A stretch of 64,000 bases of DNA from Brachypodium distachyon. Taxonomy: Eukaryota; Streptophyta; Magnoliopsida; Poales; Poaceae. The position numbers and the translations under genes were made by a program. Location: positions 21,218,584 through 21,282,583 of the forward strand of contig NC_016134.3 in the NCBI RefSeq assembly GCF_000005505.3, read 5' to 3'. This document shows, piece by piece, positions 12,484-23,910 of the stretch; positions within the stretch are counted from its first letter, which is position 1; every line of letters starts with the position of its first letter. Below the pieces are notes generated by a model, which was not told the origin of the DNA, did not search any database, and saw nothing but the letters and a program-made list of their open reading frames with translations.

Positions 12484-13347
12484 CTAAGAAACTGCCGCAG
12501 CACGCGATTTTGTTCTGCCATCGTTCCACAGCCGACGACCCACGATTTTCATGTGCCAAACAAAGGCAACCATATCATAGAAACCTTCGCATTCCAACCA
12601 AGCTAGTTCAAAACGAAATAGAGGTTGGTTGCCAGAGTGGGAGGCCGACCCTGAATTGACCAGCAAGGGTGTGTGATCCGAGAGGAAACGGGTTAAAGCT
12701 CGTACGGAAACCAAAGGAAACTTATGTTCCCAGTACGAGCTCATAAGAACTCGGTTGAGTTTTTCAAAGGTGGGTTCCTCCAGCGAGTTTGCCCACATGA
12801 ACTGACGAGCAGACATATTTACCTCACGCAAGTTGAGGTTATCAATCACCGCATTGAAAAGAAAAGGCCAATGAGGTTTGAAGTGATCATTGTTTTTCTC
12901 CTCCTCACGCCGAATAATATTGAAGTCGTCACCCACTAAAAGCGGCAGCATCTCCTTGTTACAAGCCCGGACAAGCTCAGATAAAAAAATCCCGCTTAAA
13001 TTCGGGCTGAGCTGCACCATAAATGGCCACCAAAATCCATTGAAAACCATCCGCCTTATTACGGAGTCGGAATTTGATGAAGAATGTATCCAACTCAATT
13101 GAGGCCACATAAAAAATCGACAGGTTAACACCCAAAAGAATACCCCCAGATTGGCCTCGAGGTGGAGTCCAACTCCATAAGAAATATCAGCCCGCCCCCA
13201 AATTTTTTTGGTGAGTGTGAGAAAACCCATGTTTCCTGGTTTCTAAAATGGCAATAAAATCCAGGTCATGCTCTTTAACTAAATCCGCAACGTGAGATGT
13301 TTAGCCAGGTCATTAAAACCTCTGCTATTGCAAAAAATGCCTCTCAT
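12484..13347 (-). pseudogene. LINE ORF2 endonuclease domain (broken)
   Basis: The domain starts at the ATG at 13347 and is interrupted by an in-frame stop about 20 codons later, then stays open from 13230 to 12484. Exonuclease-endonuclease-phosphatase hallmarks are visible: a VGDDFN motif near the middle and an SDHTPLL motif near the end, matching the catalytic Asp/Asn and terminal His segments of plant LINE endonucleases. In an active element this domain nicks target DNA to prime reverse transcription. Here it is not intact. Confidence 0.85.
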
Positions 13348-13551
13348 GTTTTAACTTTCTTAGATTTGGATTTAGGCCTAGACGACCGTGTGGAAATATT
13401 GACCTTCCGAGAAGAATTCGGAGTTATGCTGCTTTGCTTTCCATTTGTCTTGGATAGCTAAGAAGCTAATTTATGCTTTCCTGTTGTGTGTAGTAGACCC
13501 ACTGTGGTTCTCAGATCAGATACAAGCTTGTGTACTGAACAATATTCACAG

Positions 13552-13777
13552 TGTTATAAAATAACTAGTTGTAATGTAAGGGAATATATAGAATGGAGAG
13601 AGTGAGAGATGAAATTGGAAATTCTTATTGCCTTTCCAATACATAAGCTCTCATATATATAGCCATACATGTGAGATGGAGTTACAAGCATTGATGCTAG
13701 GAGAGTTAAGCCATTAAACTAGAAGGTTATAACTTTGATGGTATAGGGGTTATGGACATCCACATTATTTCATAACA
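13552..13777 (-). repeat. 3' LTR of the nested Copia element (226 bp)
   Basis: The LTR begins TGTTATAAAATAACTAG and ends TTTCATAACA, with TGTTAT/ATAACA terminal inverted repeats. It is the left copy on the plus strand and pairs with 31818-32046. Confidence 0.95.
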
Positions 13778-13909
13778 CTCGTCCTTGGATGTCCATTAAC
13801 ATGTGAATTGCATGCCTCGTTAAAAACCTTGCCAAGGGAAAACCTAGTGGGAAAAAACCATGGTCAAGGAAAAAAGAGTACACACATATTCACTCCCCTG
13901 ATGGCAACA

Positions 13910-14787
13910 TCACTTGATGTCTTTCAGCCGTCGCAATTCGATACCATGTACCAATTTCTTGAATACTGAAGTAGGGAGTGCCTTTGTGAACAAGTCCGCT
14001 AGATTCTCACTTGAACGAATTTGCCGCACTGTTATAATACCATCCTTCTGGAGATCATGAGTGAAGAAAAACTTTGGCGAGATATGCTTCACTCTGTCTC
14101 CTTTGATATATCCGTCTTTTAGTTGGGTTATACAAGCCATATTATCCTCGTGTATGACTGCAGGCGCCTCCTTTCCCAAAAGTAAGTTACACTCTTTGCG
14201 AATATGATGTGACATACTCCTCAACCACACACATTCTCGGCTAGCTTCATGGATTGATAAGATCTCTGCATGGTTAGATGAAGTTGCAGCTATAGTTTGC
14301 TTCATTGAATGCCATGAGATTGATGTGCCTCCACACATAAAGACATATCCAGTTTGTGATCGACCATTATGTGGATCAGATAGATATCCTGCATCTGCAA
14401 AACCAACTATTTCTTCTTTGATTGTGTTAGAAAAATATAAACCCATGTCCTTTGTACCTTGAAGATAACGTGGTATATGCTTCACACCGTTCCAATGTCG
14501 CCTTGTAGGACAAGAGCTATATCTTGCTAACAAATTAACGGAGAATGCAATATCAGGTCGTGTATGAGTAGAAAGATACATTAATTAATGCTCCAATGGC
14601 ACTTAAGTAAGGAACCTCAAGGCCAAGAACTTCATTGTCATCCTCTGAGGGCCTAAAAGGATCTTTCCTTATATCAAGTGACCGGACAACCATTGGGGTA
14701 CTCAATGGATGTGCTTTATCCATGTAAAATTGTTTGAAAATTTTGTATGTATAAGTTGTCTGATGCAAAAGAATGCCATCTTTGAGA
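13910..14787 (-). pseudogene. Copia RT C-terminus and RNase H
   Basis: Two overlapping frames (14816-14553 and 14581-13910) cover the end of the RT thumb and the complete RNase H domain of a plant Copia polyprotein. Diagnostic segments include a TRPDIAFSVNLLARYSS-type stretch, FADAGYLSD (catalytic Asp), the EDNMACI segment and a final ADLFTKALP motif, ending at the TGA at 13910-13912. A frameshift near 14560-14580 separates the frames. The upstream continuation is displaced by the solo LTR to 15509. Confidence 0.9.
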
Positions 14788-14792
14788 TGTTC

Positions 14793-15503
14793 TGTCGTAG
14801 CCCGGGGCGTAGACACCGGGGGTGAGCGGCACCCCCTTTTAGGTTCAGCATAGGGCGTCGGGGATCGTTTCGGCGATCGCCGGCGAAGCCAATGTCAAGC
14901 GTGAGGATGCACACAATCGTTTTTACCCAAGTTCGGGCCACCCTGAGGTGTAAAACCCTACGTCTTACTTCAGCGTTCTTATTAGCCAATGAACAAGGGT
15001 TTACAGGTTGCCGGGGGAGTTCCCAGGCGTTCTCTCCTTTTCTGCTAAGAGCTACTTGCTATTTCTGGCCAAAACTAGTAGAAAACCGAACCCAACCCCT
15101 TGACCGTTGGCAATGGTCCTCCTTTTATACTCAAGGGGATACCACGGGTGCCTTGGTGCATGGGTGACAAGTGGCGAGCAAAGAACTAGGGCAGCTTGCC
15201 CTCGGTGTGCTGGCTTGCATGCATGATGAGTAGTCCTGCAGCTAGGGCGCTACGTGCCTAGAATTCACACCGGACCAGTCACTGTAGGCTGACTGGATGG
15301 TGAATCCCCTTTCTGTCGGAGCGCCTAGGCAGGAATTCTCTCGCTGCCCTCCAGGGCAACCCCCGCAGCCCGGCTAGCCCTGCCGGGCTGGTGACTTGCC
15401 GGGCAGCTTGTGCGGTGCTGCCCGGGGTGCGATCCTTCCGGGGAGCAAGCGAGGTGGCCCACGCGTCATGCGGCGGTGGTACCCGGGTGCCACTGGTGCG
15501 ACA
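14793..15503 (-). mobile_element. Solo LTR of the Tat-type Gypsy family, inserted in Copia RT
   Basis: A 711-bp LTR begins TGTCGTAGCCCGGGGCG and ends GTGCGACA. It is flanked by identical TGTTC duplications (14788-14792 and 15504-15508). It aligns in inverted orientation with the 5' LTR at 53696-54595. With no internal sequence left, it is a product of LTR-LTR recombination after insertion into the older Copia element. Confidence 0.93.
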
Positions 15504-15508
15504 TGTTC

Positions 15509-15838
15509 TATTTGTAATCCAAGGCAAAATTTGGTCTTCCAAGATCTTTCATCTCAAATTCCCTTTTCAAGCAATCCATTGCCTCGGAGGGTCCTTGAGA
15601 TGTAACAATCAGATTTACATCATCAACATATACAACTATTATCACAAATTCAGCTCCGGATCTTTTTTTGAATATACATGAACAAATAGAATCATTTTTG
15701 TACCCTTTTTCGCCAAATATTCACTGAGACGATTATACCAAATTCGTCCAGATTGTTTTAGTCCATATAGTGACTTATTCAATTTGATTGAATATTGTTC
15801 TCGAGAACCTGCCTCAGGCAGTTTAATTTGATAATATA
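15509..15838 (-). pseudogene. Copia RT catalytic segment
   Basis: Read on the minus strand, this stretch continues the Copia RT and contains the YVDD catalytic box (15619-15630) and the SLYGLKQS-type segment upstream. It is stranded between the solo LTR on the left and the viral block on the right. The protein text joins up with the RT fragment at 28448-28860, which shows that 15839-28429 is an insertion. Small frame disruptions occur near 15665-15675. Confidence 0.88.
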
Positions 15839-15839
15839 C

Positions 15840-16107
15840 TTAAAGAATACCAAAAAATTGCAGAAAAAACTATAGTTTGAATAATAAAATTGATATAGTT
15901 CTGCATAAGCTAGAAGAAGCCAAAACAAAACAAAGTATAGTTTGTAAGAATAACGATTACATTAAAGAAGAAGTGTTATCCATTGGAAAAAGCATAGGAC
16001 ACTGTCTAAATAAAAATAAAGACTCTTTACCAAGCACTGGAACAAGACAAGATATAACTGAAATTAAAAGACTGGTACAAGAGGTAAAAACTTTGATCCT
16101 CTCGTAA
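15840..16107 (+). pseudogene. Pararetrovirus ORF I end and ORF II-like small ORF
   Basis: The first 41 bases read as the C-terminal end of an upstream frame that stops with TGA at 15878-15880. A 76-codon frame then runs from 15877 to 16107 and overlaps that stop as TTGA. In rice tungro bacilliform virus, ORFs I and II overlap as ATGA, so this looks like the same junction with the ATG lost. The small product is Lys/Glu-rich and probably helical, in keeping with the coiled-coil virion-associated role of ORF II in this virus group. The functional assignment rests on position only. Confidence 0.7.
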
Positions 16108-16110
16108 TTT

Positions 16111-17603
16111 GTATGACTGAATATAGCTAAGCATTAAAAGAAGTAGAAAAATATTTAACGCCGTCAATTGGCTTTTCTGACCACGATTCTCCAAAGGAAG
16201 ACTCAAAAATAATAATAAGACAAAAAATACAATCCTGCAGTTATTAATTCAGATTTTAGATAAGCTAAATAGTGAACAAAGTAACAAAGATATTGTGTTA
16301 GCATCATCTGAAATAAGTGCATCACCAAGGAATATTAATTCAGAAAAATGGACTTATCTAAAAGCCTCATTAGAAGAGACAGAAACCTCCAATTAATAAG
16401 ACAAGATTCAAAGCCGCTAACAATGATGCATAGGATGTCATGCAGCAAGGCTGATGACATCGATAGTTTAGAAGAAGTTATAGAGTTAGAAAGAGATCTG
16501 GAAAGGTATAAAAAAGATACATTGAGAAAAATAAAACCGCAGCAGGTATGCCACATGGGTTTGTTTGAAGGGAGAGGTGGATTATATAGAATATCTAGAG
16601 AAGTAGAGTTAAGTGTGTTAACACATCCAGTAGAATTAAGAATTGTGAGTAAGAATATTGAAAAAATGAACTCAAATATTGTGGGTACAAATATATCCAT
16701 CAAGGTATGTATATCATAGGAGTTAAAGGAATGACAAGAAAGAAATTAGGAGCAAAGGTGTTAATAACATTATTAGACAAAAGATGGGGATCAGTAGATA
16801 AAGCTTCATTAGGCTTTATGAAAGGAGATATGAATGAAAACATATTAATAACCTATATAGCTCCAGACTTAATGATGCCTGTGAAGGAATTTATTGATAA
16901 GATGAGTCTTGGGTTCCAAACTAAAGGTTATGAAGAATTTAAAGGTACAAATCTATTAGTAAGTATAGAGTTTATAGGAAGACTAACTAATAAAAGCAAC
17001 TCTAAATATAGAGTAAATGTAGACGATGTAATTGAAAGCATGCAATCAAAAGGTATAAAATTCATGAGTCCTCTTAAAATCAGTTCTGAAGAAAGAGCTG
17101 GAGAAGAGTGGAAAATAAGCGAGCTAATTGAAAAGAAGGAATTAAAGCAACCTAATAACTACATAAGTTACCAAAACTGTGAAGGAACCAGCAGCATTAG
17201 ATTCACAAATAATAAATCTGCAACCATAGATGATACTGAATCTTTTGCTTCTGAATCAGAGTTTAATGAAAATAAAAATAGTGGCGTGACTGAATACATG
17301 GAAAAGTCAGATTTACACGATGAAATAATTCATTATGAAGGAAAATTGAAACATATAGAATGGGAATATAATAATTCTATGACAAAAGATTGGCCTAAGA
17401 TAAGAGAAAAGGAATTGTTTTTCATTAGAGAGATTGCAAGACTTAAAAGATTAAAAAATGAGAAAAAGCCTGCCATTGGTAGTTCAATCAAACTAAATAA
17501 GAACATAACTATAGAAGAAAATAAGGTTGGTAGTAGTAAAACCAATAATACAGACCAGAGCTATAAAAATAAAGATATAGGTGAAGAGGAGCAAGGGACA
17601 TAA
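16111..17603 (+). pseudogene. Pararetrovirus ORF III start and movement-protein region (broken)
   Basis: An ATG at 16111 is followed within six codons by a stop, and 16130-16340 carries further breaks. From 16348 to 16719 and, after a frameshift near 16705, from 16707 to 17603 the sequence resembles the caulimovirid movement-protein domain. That family moves virus particles between plant cells through plasmodesmata. The region after about 17100 is acidic and Lys-rich and probably disordered. The assignment rests on the conserved core around 16560-17090 and its position ahead of the coat region. Confidence 0.75.
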
Positions 17604-18540
17604 ATAATAAAATACTAACTGAAAGTTTTGAAGAAGAAGAAGAATTAATAAAAGATATGCTTAAAGAAGATGAAGTTTTTGATGGATCTGAAGAAAATAG
17701 TGATTTTATAAACTCTCTAGGTAATGTAGGAATACACAATTTAGAAAATGCAATGGAAGCTATGGAAGTAGAAATGAATAACAAAAGAAGAAGGACATAC
17801 GGTGATACTTCAGTAAAAAGAGAAGGAGAGAGAGAAAGACCAAGAAGGGCAGCCGGAACATGGCCTCCAGAAAAAGACGATTTCCAACCAACATACATCT
17901 CTGAACAATATAGATATATGGGTACTAAAAGAAGAGATTTTGAAAAACCAGTACAATTTCAAAATTATAAGAATGAGGGTGCAATATTAAATCTAGCAGC
18001 CCATGACCCAATAGACTGGCCTAATATAATTAGCATATGGAAAGGTTTAATAGTTCAAAAATATATACAAAATCAGCATAGCATAGGCAATAATGTGGAA
18101 GATATGATAACCTATCTTGAAACCTTTTTAGGAGAATCTGTAAAAGTTTTATGGGAACAATGGATAGAAACATTTCCTAGTCAATATGAAGAATTAAAAG
18201 CAGCTGGAAGTAATCCCCATAACTTCGCTAATATTATATCACTTATAGTCATAGCAGAAGATCCAGATTTAGGAGATACCACATTGCAGAATGAGAGGTT
18301 GCGAGAAATAGAAAAATTAACATTAACAAGTTGGAAAGGTATAAAAGAATTCCCTCAGCATTATTTATATAATGCTACCACCGCTAAACAAGGTTTTAAT
18401 AAAGAGGTAGTAGAAAGATATTTTAACAAATTACCTGACCCTTTAGGATCTATAATATTCGAGGAATATAAGAAACAAAAGAGGGTTCGGTTTCAAATAT
18501 ATCTCAAGCCATTAATTTTGTTTTTAAGCAACTAAGAAAG
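17588..18540 (+). pseudogene. Pararetrovirus coat-protein region (broken)
   Basis: A frame shifted relative to the movement-protein frame is open from about 17588 to 18535. It has an acidic N-terminal part, an arginine/lysine-rich stretch around 17780-17850 and a core matching the coat-protein position in ORF III. Frame breaks flank it near 17600 and 18500, so it is not joined to its neighbours. In this virus group the coat protein is cut from the polyprotein by the viral protease. Confidence 0.75.
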
Positions 18541-19446
18541 GTATGTATGAGTATACAAGCCCAAAGATCTATGAAAAAAGCAGACTACAATTTTTGCAAT
18601 AATATTGTTCAAATACCATTAACATACGGAGAAAATAGGCATAAAAATAAAAAATATTACAAACCCCAGAGGAGAGATAATAGGAACTTTAGGACAAACA
18701 AAAGATATTTTCTAAGAAGATCTGATAATAGAGCTCCTTATCTACATAAGAGAAATGTAAGAAGATATGATCCTAGAAAAACTTATGATAAAACATGTAG
18801 GTGTTTTATATGTAATTCACCAAATCACCTAAGTAAAACTTGTCCTAATAAAGATCAGAAAATGTACTCTAGTAAATATGAAGAGTAAGAAATAGTGTTA
18901 ATTATAGATAGTGTTAATGAAAATATCCTAGTATGCGATGAAGAAATAAAAGATGATGAGTCGATATACTCTATCATAGAAACAGATGAAGTAGAAAATG
19001 ATACTTTAAAAGAAGAATCAAGTGAAGATAAAATAGACCTAATAGATGATTTAGCCGGTTTAAAAATTGAAATGATGAATCAAGTAGATTGTGAACACGA
19101 TTGGATTAGAGGTAAAGGAGATTATAATATAAAATGTGCATTTTGTATATACTACCCAAGCCAAGAAAATAGGTCTACATGTAGTTTATGCTTAAGACAA
19201 GCTTGTGCCTCTTGTTTAAAGGCTAGAAATCAAGCCTGGAGACAAGAAATAAATTGTGAACCAGAAGAACGAATCCTATTTAGTAGAGTTAGAAATTTAG
19301 AGAATATAATAAATAAACTAGAAGCAGATCTAGAAGAAGTAAAATATAATTTAGAAAATAATAGTAGTGGTAATCAATATCAAGAGGATAATATGGACAA
19401 AAATATTGAATTAAAGGATCAAATGGTGACAGGCTTATCCAACTAA
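18541..19446 (+). pseudogene. Pararetrovirus zinc knuckle and second Cys-rich motif region
   Basis: One frame is open except for an in-frame TAA at 18886-18888. The first part is very basic and carries a CCHC zinc knuckle (C-x2-C-x4-H-x4-C, 18802-18843), the nucleic-acid-binding end of the coat protein. The second part carries a pattern C-x2-C-x11-C-x2-C-x4-C-x2-C at 19135-19215. This second motif distinguishes badnaviruses and tungroviruses from other caulimovirids. A helical, acidic stretch follows up to the stop at 19446. Confidence 0.85.
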
Positions 19447-21529
19447 AGGACGCCAATACTAGTTTTGGAAACAAATATATAGTACGTTTACCATTTAAGG
19501 AGGTTTTGGGAATAAGAATCCCAGTCAAAATAGTATTAAAACCAAATATTTCCTATAAAATATTAGCACTATTAGACACAGGGTGCACAAAGAACATCAT
19601 TCATGACAAGTATTTTGCGAGATGCCCTGAAATAGTTAAAACTATAGACAACGATAAAGCTGAAGTCTCCACAGACATGTCAGGAATACAAAAGATTCAT
19701 AATCAATTGCCCTATAATATTGAATCTTACATAAATGGAACAAAATATATTATAGATGAAATTACAATTAGAGATTTGTCAGTAATAAAGGATGACATGA
19801 TACTGGGTTTAAGATTTTTACAACAATCCTTACAAACCACTATTATACATGAAGAAGGAGTTACATTCATCCCATATCAAGATAACGTTCCATACATATC
19901 TGAGATTATAAGACAGAGAAAATCCATACAAAATGCAGAAATATCTAATATAGATGAAGAATATAGTGCCGATGAAGACCCTCTTGAAATCTGCAAAGAA
20001 GAAGAGCTTAGTAATGCCGTAGAAGAATACCATATTGAAAATACATGTACAGAATGTATAGGTTTACAATCATTCTCAGCAAATTGGTATAGAGATATAA
20101 AAACCAAGAAAGATATAGACAAAATAGTGCAAAAATTAGAAGACATACAAATCATTGGAGAAGTACCAATGAAACATTGGGATAAGAACTCCATAGTCTG
20201 CAAGATAAATATTATCAACCCTGATTACATAATCAAGTCAGGACCAATAGAAGCTACTCCCAAGGATATAGAAGAATTCAAAATGCATATTGAAGAGTTA
20301 TTGAAATTAAAAGCCATCAGGGAGAGCAGAAGCCCTCATAGGTCAGCTGCCTTTATAGTTAGGAATCACGTTGAGGAAGTCAGGAAAAATTCTAGAACGG
20401 TTATTAATTACAAGAGACTTAATGATAATGCAATAGACGATGCATTCAATATATCCAATAAGCAAGAATGGATTAATAGAATACAAGGAAGCAAATATTT
20501 TTCTAAGTTTGATTTAAAGGCCGGGTTTTGGCAAGTAAAAATGGTTGAGGAATCTATTCGTTGGACAGCATTTACATGCCCTCAAGGTCATTATGAATGG
20601 CTGGTAATGCCCTTAGGATTAAAAAATGCGCCTGCATTATTTCAAAGGAAGATGCAAAATATATTTAATGAGAATCAAGCATTTGTATTAGTATATGTAG
20701 ATGATTTATTGGTTTTCTCAAAATCATACAAGGAGCATATTGCTCACCTTGAAGTCTTCTTTAGAAAGGTAGAATAAAACGGTCTAATCTTATCTAAAAA
20801 GAAAATGGAGATTTGTAAAGAGAAAATAAATTTTCTCGGGCATGAGATAGGAGAAGGAAAAATACACCTGCTAAAGCATATTGCTAAGAAAATTTTACAA
20901 TTTCCTGATTCTATGAATGACAAAAAGGTCCCACAACAATTCTTAGGAATTGTAAATTATGCGAGAAATTATATAGATAATCTAGCAAAACTAGCTAGAC
21001 CTTTATATGCTAAATTAAAAAAGAATGGGCAAAGGTATTTTAATTCTGAGGACATAAAGTTAGTCAAGGCCATAAAAGAAAAGGTCAAAAATTTGAAACC
21101 TTTAGAATTGCCATTAGAAGATTATTACTTTATAATCAAAACCGATGCATCTAAAGTAGGTTGGGGTGCTATATTAAAGCAAAAACCTAATAAGTACTCT
21201 CCAAAGGCAGAAGAAAAGATATGTAGGTATGCCTCAGGAAGTAATTAAAAACAGTAAATAATATTGATAGAGAAATCCTCGCGGTAGTCCATGCAATAAA
21301 CGTGTTTAGGCTATACTTGGGATTTAAAGAATTTACAGTACGCACTGGTTGTGAAGCAATATGTAGATACTATAATCAAATCAATAGTAAGAAAAGTTCT
21401 ACTAGAAGATGGGTTTTATTTGAAGATATCATAACTGGAAATGGATATAAAGTTGTTTTTGAGCATATTAAGGGAAAAGATAATTGTTTACCTAACATAT
21501 TCTCCCGTTCATCAATTTTGCAGGAATGA
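19447..21529 (+). pseudogene. Pararetrovirus protease, reverse transcriptase and RNase H (broken)
   Basis: Frame one is open from about 19470 to 20777 and contains a retropepsin DTG (19575-19583) and the RT with its YVDD box (20694-20705). An in-frame TAA at 20775-20777 interrupts the RT. The same frame then runs on to 21248 and includes the RNase H catalytic Asp near 21144. A frameshift at about 21240-21250 leads to the last frame, which ends at 21527-21529. There is no integrase after RNase H, which separates this from Gypsy elements. The enzyme would reverse-transcribe the pregenomic RNA, but the breaks rule out function here. Confidence 0.93.
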
Positions 21530-22387
21530 AGCATGGATTGCTTCCCAATGGGGTGGAAGTATTTACCTTTGGAAATGAAAACACACTGAAAATATTTCCC
21601 CCGGATACATTTAAATTCAAATCTAAGGGACATACTGCCCTCGATGAAATTCAAAAAATGCATACTTGACAATTTCTGGTTCCAATATAATAATAAAAGA
21701 GAAGAAAAAGGCTATATGCTATCAATTCTGAATAGTCTAGCAGAATATTTCAATATGATGAACAAGAAGTTACCAATATTAGCAAATATTGCAGTGCAAG
21801 AATATAAGCCATTATATGTACTGTTTGATGGAATCAAACCTAGAATATATATGACCTTTGAAGAAATAATAAAAGAAAAGCTAGACGCAAGGAAAACGAA
21901 AGAGGACATAACATGGAAGAAATATGTTGATGTCAATGAAGCCTTGAGTAAAACAAGAAGTATGATAGGTGAAAATTATTACATAGAACCGAAAGCCGAA
22001 GAATATATCCAGAAGATCAAAGGTGAAGAAATTTTTTCTTCATCAAATACGAAGAATGTAAAAGAAGAAACATTAATATTAAAGAATGTAAAAGAAGAAT
22101 CTCCTAAATATCAAACATACAAAGACTGCCTAATAAAAGGAGTGGATCCTTTAGATTCTGAATATATAGATCTGAAGAAAAACGAAGTATTAGAAGATAC
22201 CTCAAAAATATGGAAAGAAGAGTTAAAAGAAGAAATTTTAAAAGAATTACGACTTGAACTCATGCAAAAATTTGAAAAAATGAAGAAACAATATGATTTA
22301 AAAATTGAACTAAATCTTTCAAAATTTGATTTTAATCTTTCAGAAGATGATCACATGGATATTGCAGGCCAGAAACCAGAATTTTAA
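21526..22387 (+). pseudogene. Pararetrovirus ORF IV-like region
   Basis: An ATG at 21526-21528 overlaps the pol stop as ATGA. After 44 codons a frameshift in 21644-21668 moves the reading to a frame that stays open to 22387 (247 codons). The product is Lys/Glu-rich with a probable coiled coil near the C-terminus and a short internal duplication (AAGAATGTAAAAGAAGAA at about 22051 and 22082). A fourth ORF downstream of pol is a hallmark of rice tungro bacilliform virus. I see no enzymatic motif. Confidence 0.75.
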
Positions 22388-22502
22388 TTGATATTACTAT
22401 CAATTATTCGGGCGGGGAGGACATATACACCACACCTCCGAACATATACACCTATACCCCAATAGTTGATAGAATATAATTTGATTTGAATATGATTGAA
22501 AA

Positions 22503-22533
<31 letters not shown>

Positions 22534-23025
22534 GTAAATAATAATTAAAAATATAAAATCTTAAGAGCCATCGTTAGCATGTATTAGGCATATAAGACCC
22601 ATCATCAGCATACAAGATCACAAATGCATGGGATCCTATGATTTATGGTGTGCAGACGAAAAATAGCCAAGGAAGCAGACAATAAGGCTGCAGTGTGTCG
22701 TAAACACTATCATTAAAACGCAAGACTACTCCCAAGATGAAGGAAGCCACGTTTGCATGCAACCAAAGAGTGAAGTGGCAGCCAAAAGACCCCTTATCAC
22801 CATGCATGCATGCATCCAAAGGCTATAAAAGAAGCTTAGGACCTATAAAGGAGGTGCATCATGGACATGGAGAAAGGTGAGGTAAATAATGCATGAGAGC
22901 ACTATTTGAGCCAGCCATGGTGCCTATATAAGGAGGCTCTTTGCAGCATTGGAGGACACACAACCATCGAGCACAACACAAGCTTTCAGAGCAGCAAGTA
23001 GTTCAAGGCAGCTAGCCAGAAAACT
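22388..23025 (+). promoter_or_regulatory. Pararetrovirus intergenic region and promoter, plus-strand copy
   Basis: This noncoding stretch follows ORF IV. It contains an (AAT)n microsatellite at about 22506-22533 and a TATA box (TATATAAG, 22925-22932) followed by a GC-richer leader start. It is the counterpart, in opposite orientation, of 23952-24576. The similarity breaks off at about 23025, after which about 754 bases of leader present in the other arm are missing. Confidence 0.85.
22925..22932 (+). promoter_or_regulatory. TATA box of the pararetroviral pregenomic promoter
   Basis: TATATAAG lies in the intergenic region upstream of a leader-like sequence. The same box occurs in inverted orientation at about 24049-24056 in the second arm, so the two promoters point toward each other. 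Confidence 0.8.
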
Positions 23026-23040
23026 ATTCTTGGGGAAAAT

Positions 23041-23197
23041 ACACATAGTCAGCTAAATACAGTTGTTGATTTAATATATAATTTCTTTATATCTTGGGGA
23101 AAAAGGCAAATTTTTTGTCTAGATTATCTTGCCTTTTTCCCCAAGATATAAAGAAATTATATATTAAATCAACAACTGTATTTAGCTGATTATGTGT
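23041..23197. repeat. Near-perfect 69-bp inverted repeat with 19-nt loop
   Basis: The arm 23041-23109 pairs with 23129-23197, with one obvious mismatch. Both arms are the start of the viral ORF I coding region in opposite orientations. Just left, 23026-23037 (TCTTGGGGAAAA) repeats a piece of the left stem (about 23092-23103), as expected of a template-switch filler at a join. This hairpin is the centre of the larger viral inverted repeat. Confidence 0.93.
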
Positions 23198-23326
23198 AGA
23201 ATGCCAATTATGCTCTTCAGAGGGATTTACTCTGCACCTTATATCAATATTTTCTTTAGTATGTATAACTTTACCTGCGCTAACTTCTAAGTCTACATAC
23301 TTTAATCTTTCAATGATTATAATCTA

Positions 23327-23338
23327 GCTCTAATACCA
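23327..23338 (-). promoter_or_regulatory. Pararetrovirus tRNA-Met primer-binding site
   Basis: On the minus strand this reads TGGTATTAGAGC, one base off the TGGTATCAGAGC consensus used by caulimovirids to prime minus-strand DNA synthesis. It lies between the long leader and the ORF I-like coding start. Confidence 0.85.
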
Positions 23339-23910
23339 CCAATATGCAAAATTAATTAATATTAGATACGTTAATATTCAGATTATTTAGGCTAATATTA
23401 GGTTATATTAAATATTTTAATATTATGATTATCTTTTGCAGGATCTTAAGAGGCTGGTGAGGCCAACGGAACTACCGACGGTTTTCGCAGCAATGTAATA
23501 ATCCTACTCAGTACTCACCGTATTTATTACTATATTGCTTCAGGAGTAGCTAAGTTTATTTTCCTAGGCATCTTTAATCAGGTTTATATGGGTGATTTCT
23601 TATCGTCTTCCCAGGCAGTTCCACCCGAAGGGAACACTTCTCTACGGTTACAAGGTTTTCATTTCAACGCCATACACTCGGCTTAACAGAGAACTACACG
23701 CAGAGGTTTCTCCTATAGGATCCCTAGCATAAGCACCCACCCATATAAACATGCTAAAAAGATCGAGGAAAAAACTAAACTACTTCATTTCACAATATAG
23801 CTTACATACGGTTTTCCCTTTCGGAAACCCCCGAAAGGTTCACACAAAGATAAAGAAATTACCTTACTACCTTCCCAGTCTTATGTTACAAATGCCTTGA
23901 TTACACAGGC

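Larger units (their letters stand above)
9553..13450 (-). mobile_element. Degraded L1-type LINE with endonuclease, RT and zf-RVT regions
   Basis: In minus-strand order the element shows the tail of ORF1 (about 13450-13345), then ORF2 with apurinic endonuclease, reverse transcriptase and a zinc-binding RT-associated region. The 3' end is near 9554-9559, where a T run marks the poly(A) tail. The ORF1 stop and the ORF2 start overlap as ATGA at about 13344-13347. Most of ORF1 is missing, so the copy is 5'-truncated. Frameshifts and stops break ORF2 into at least six segments. No target duplication was found. Confidence 0.88.

Noticed and set aside
13910..15838. Copia RNase H and RT considered as separate elements
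   Set aside because: The protein text joins across the solo LTR with its TGTTC duplication, so it is one gene interrupted.
15839..22387. Viral block considered as a Gypsy element
   Set aside because: It has a movement-protein region, a second Cys motif and a fourth ORF, and lacks integrase and LTRs.
23430..23447. TTTTGCAG considered as a splice acceptor on the plus strand
   Set aside because: It lies in the inverted viral arm, where the transcribed strand is minus.
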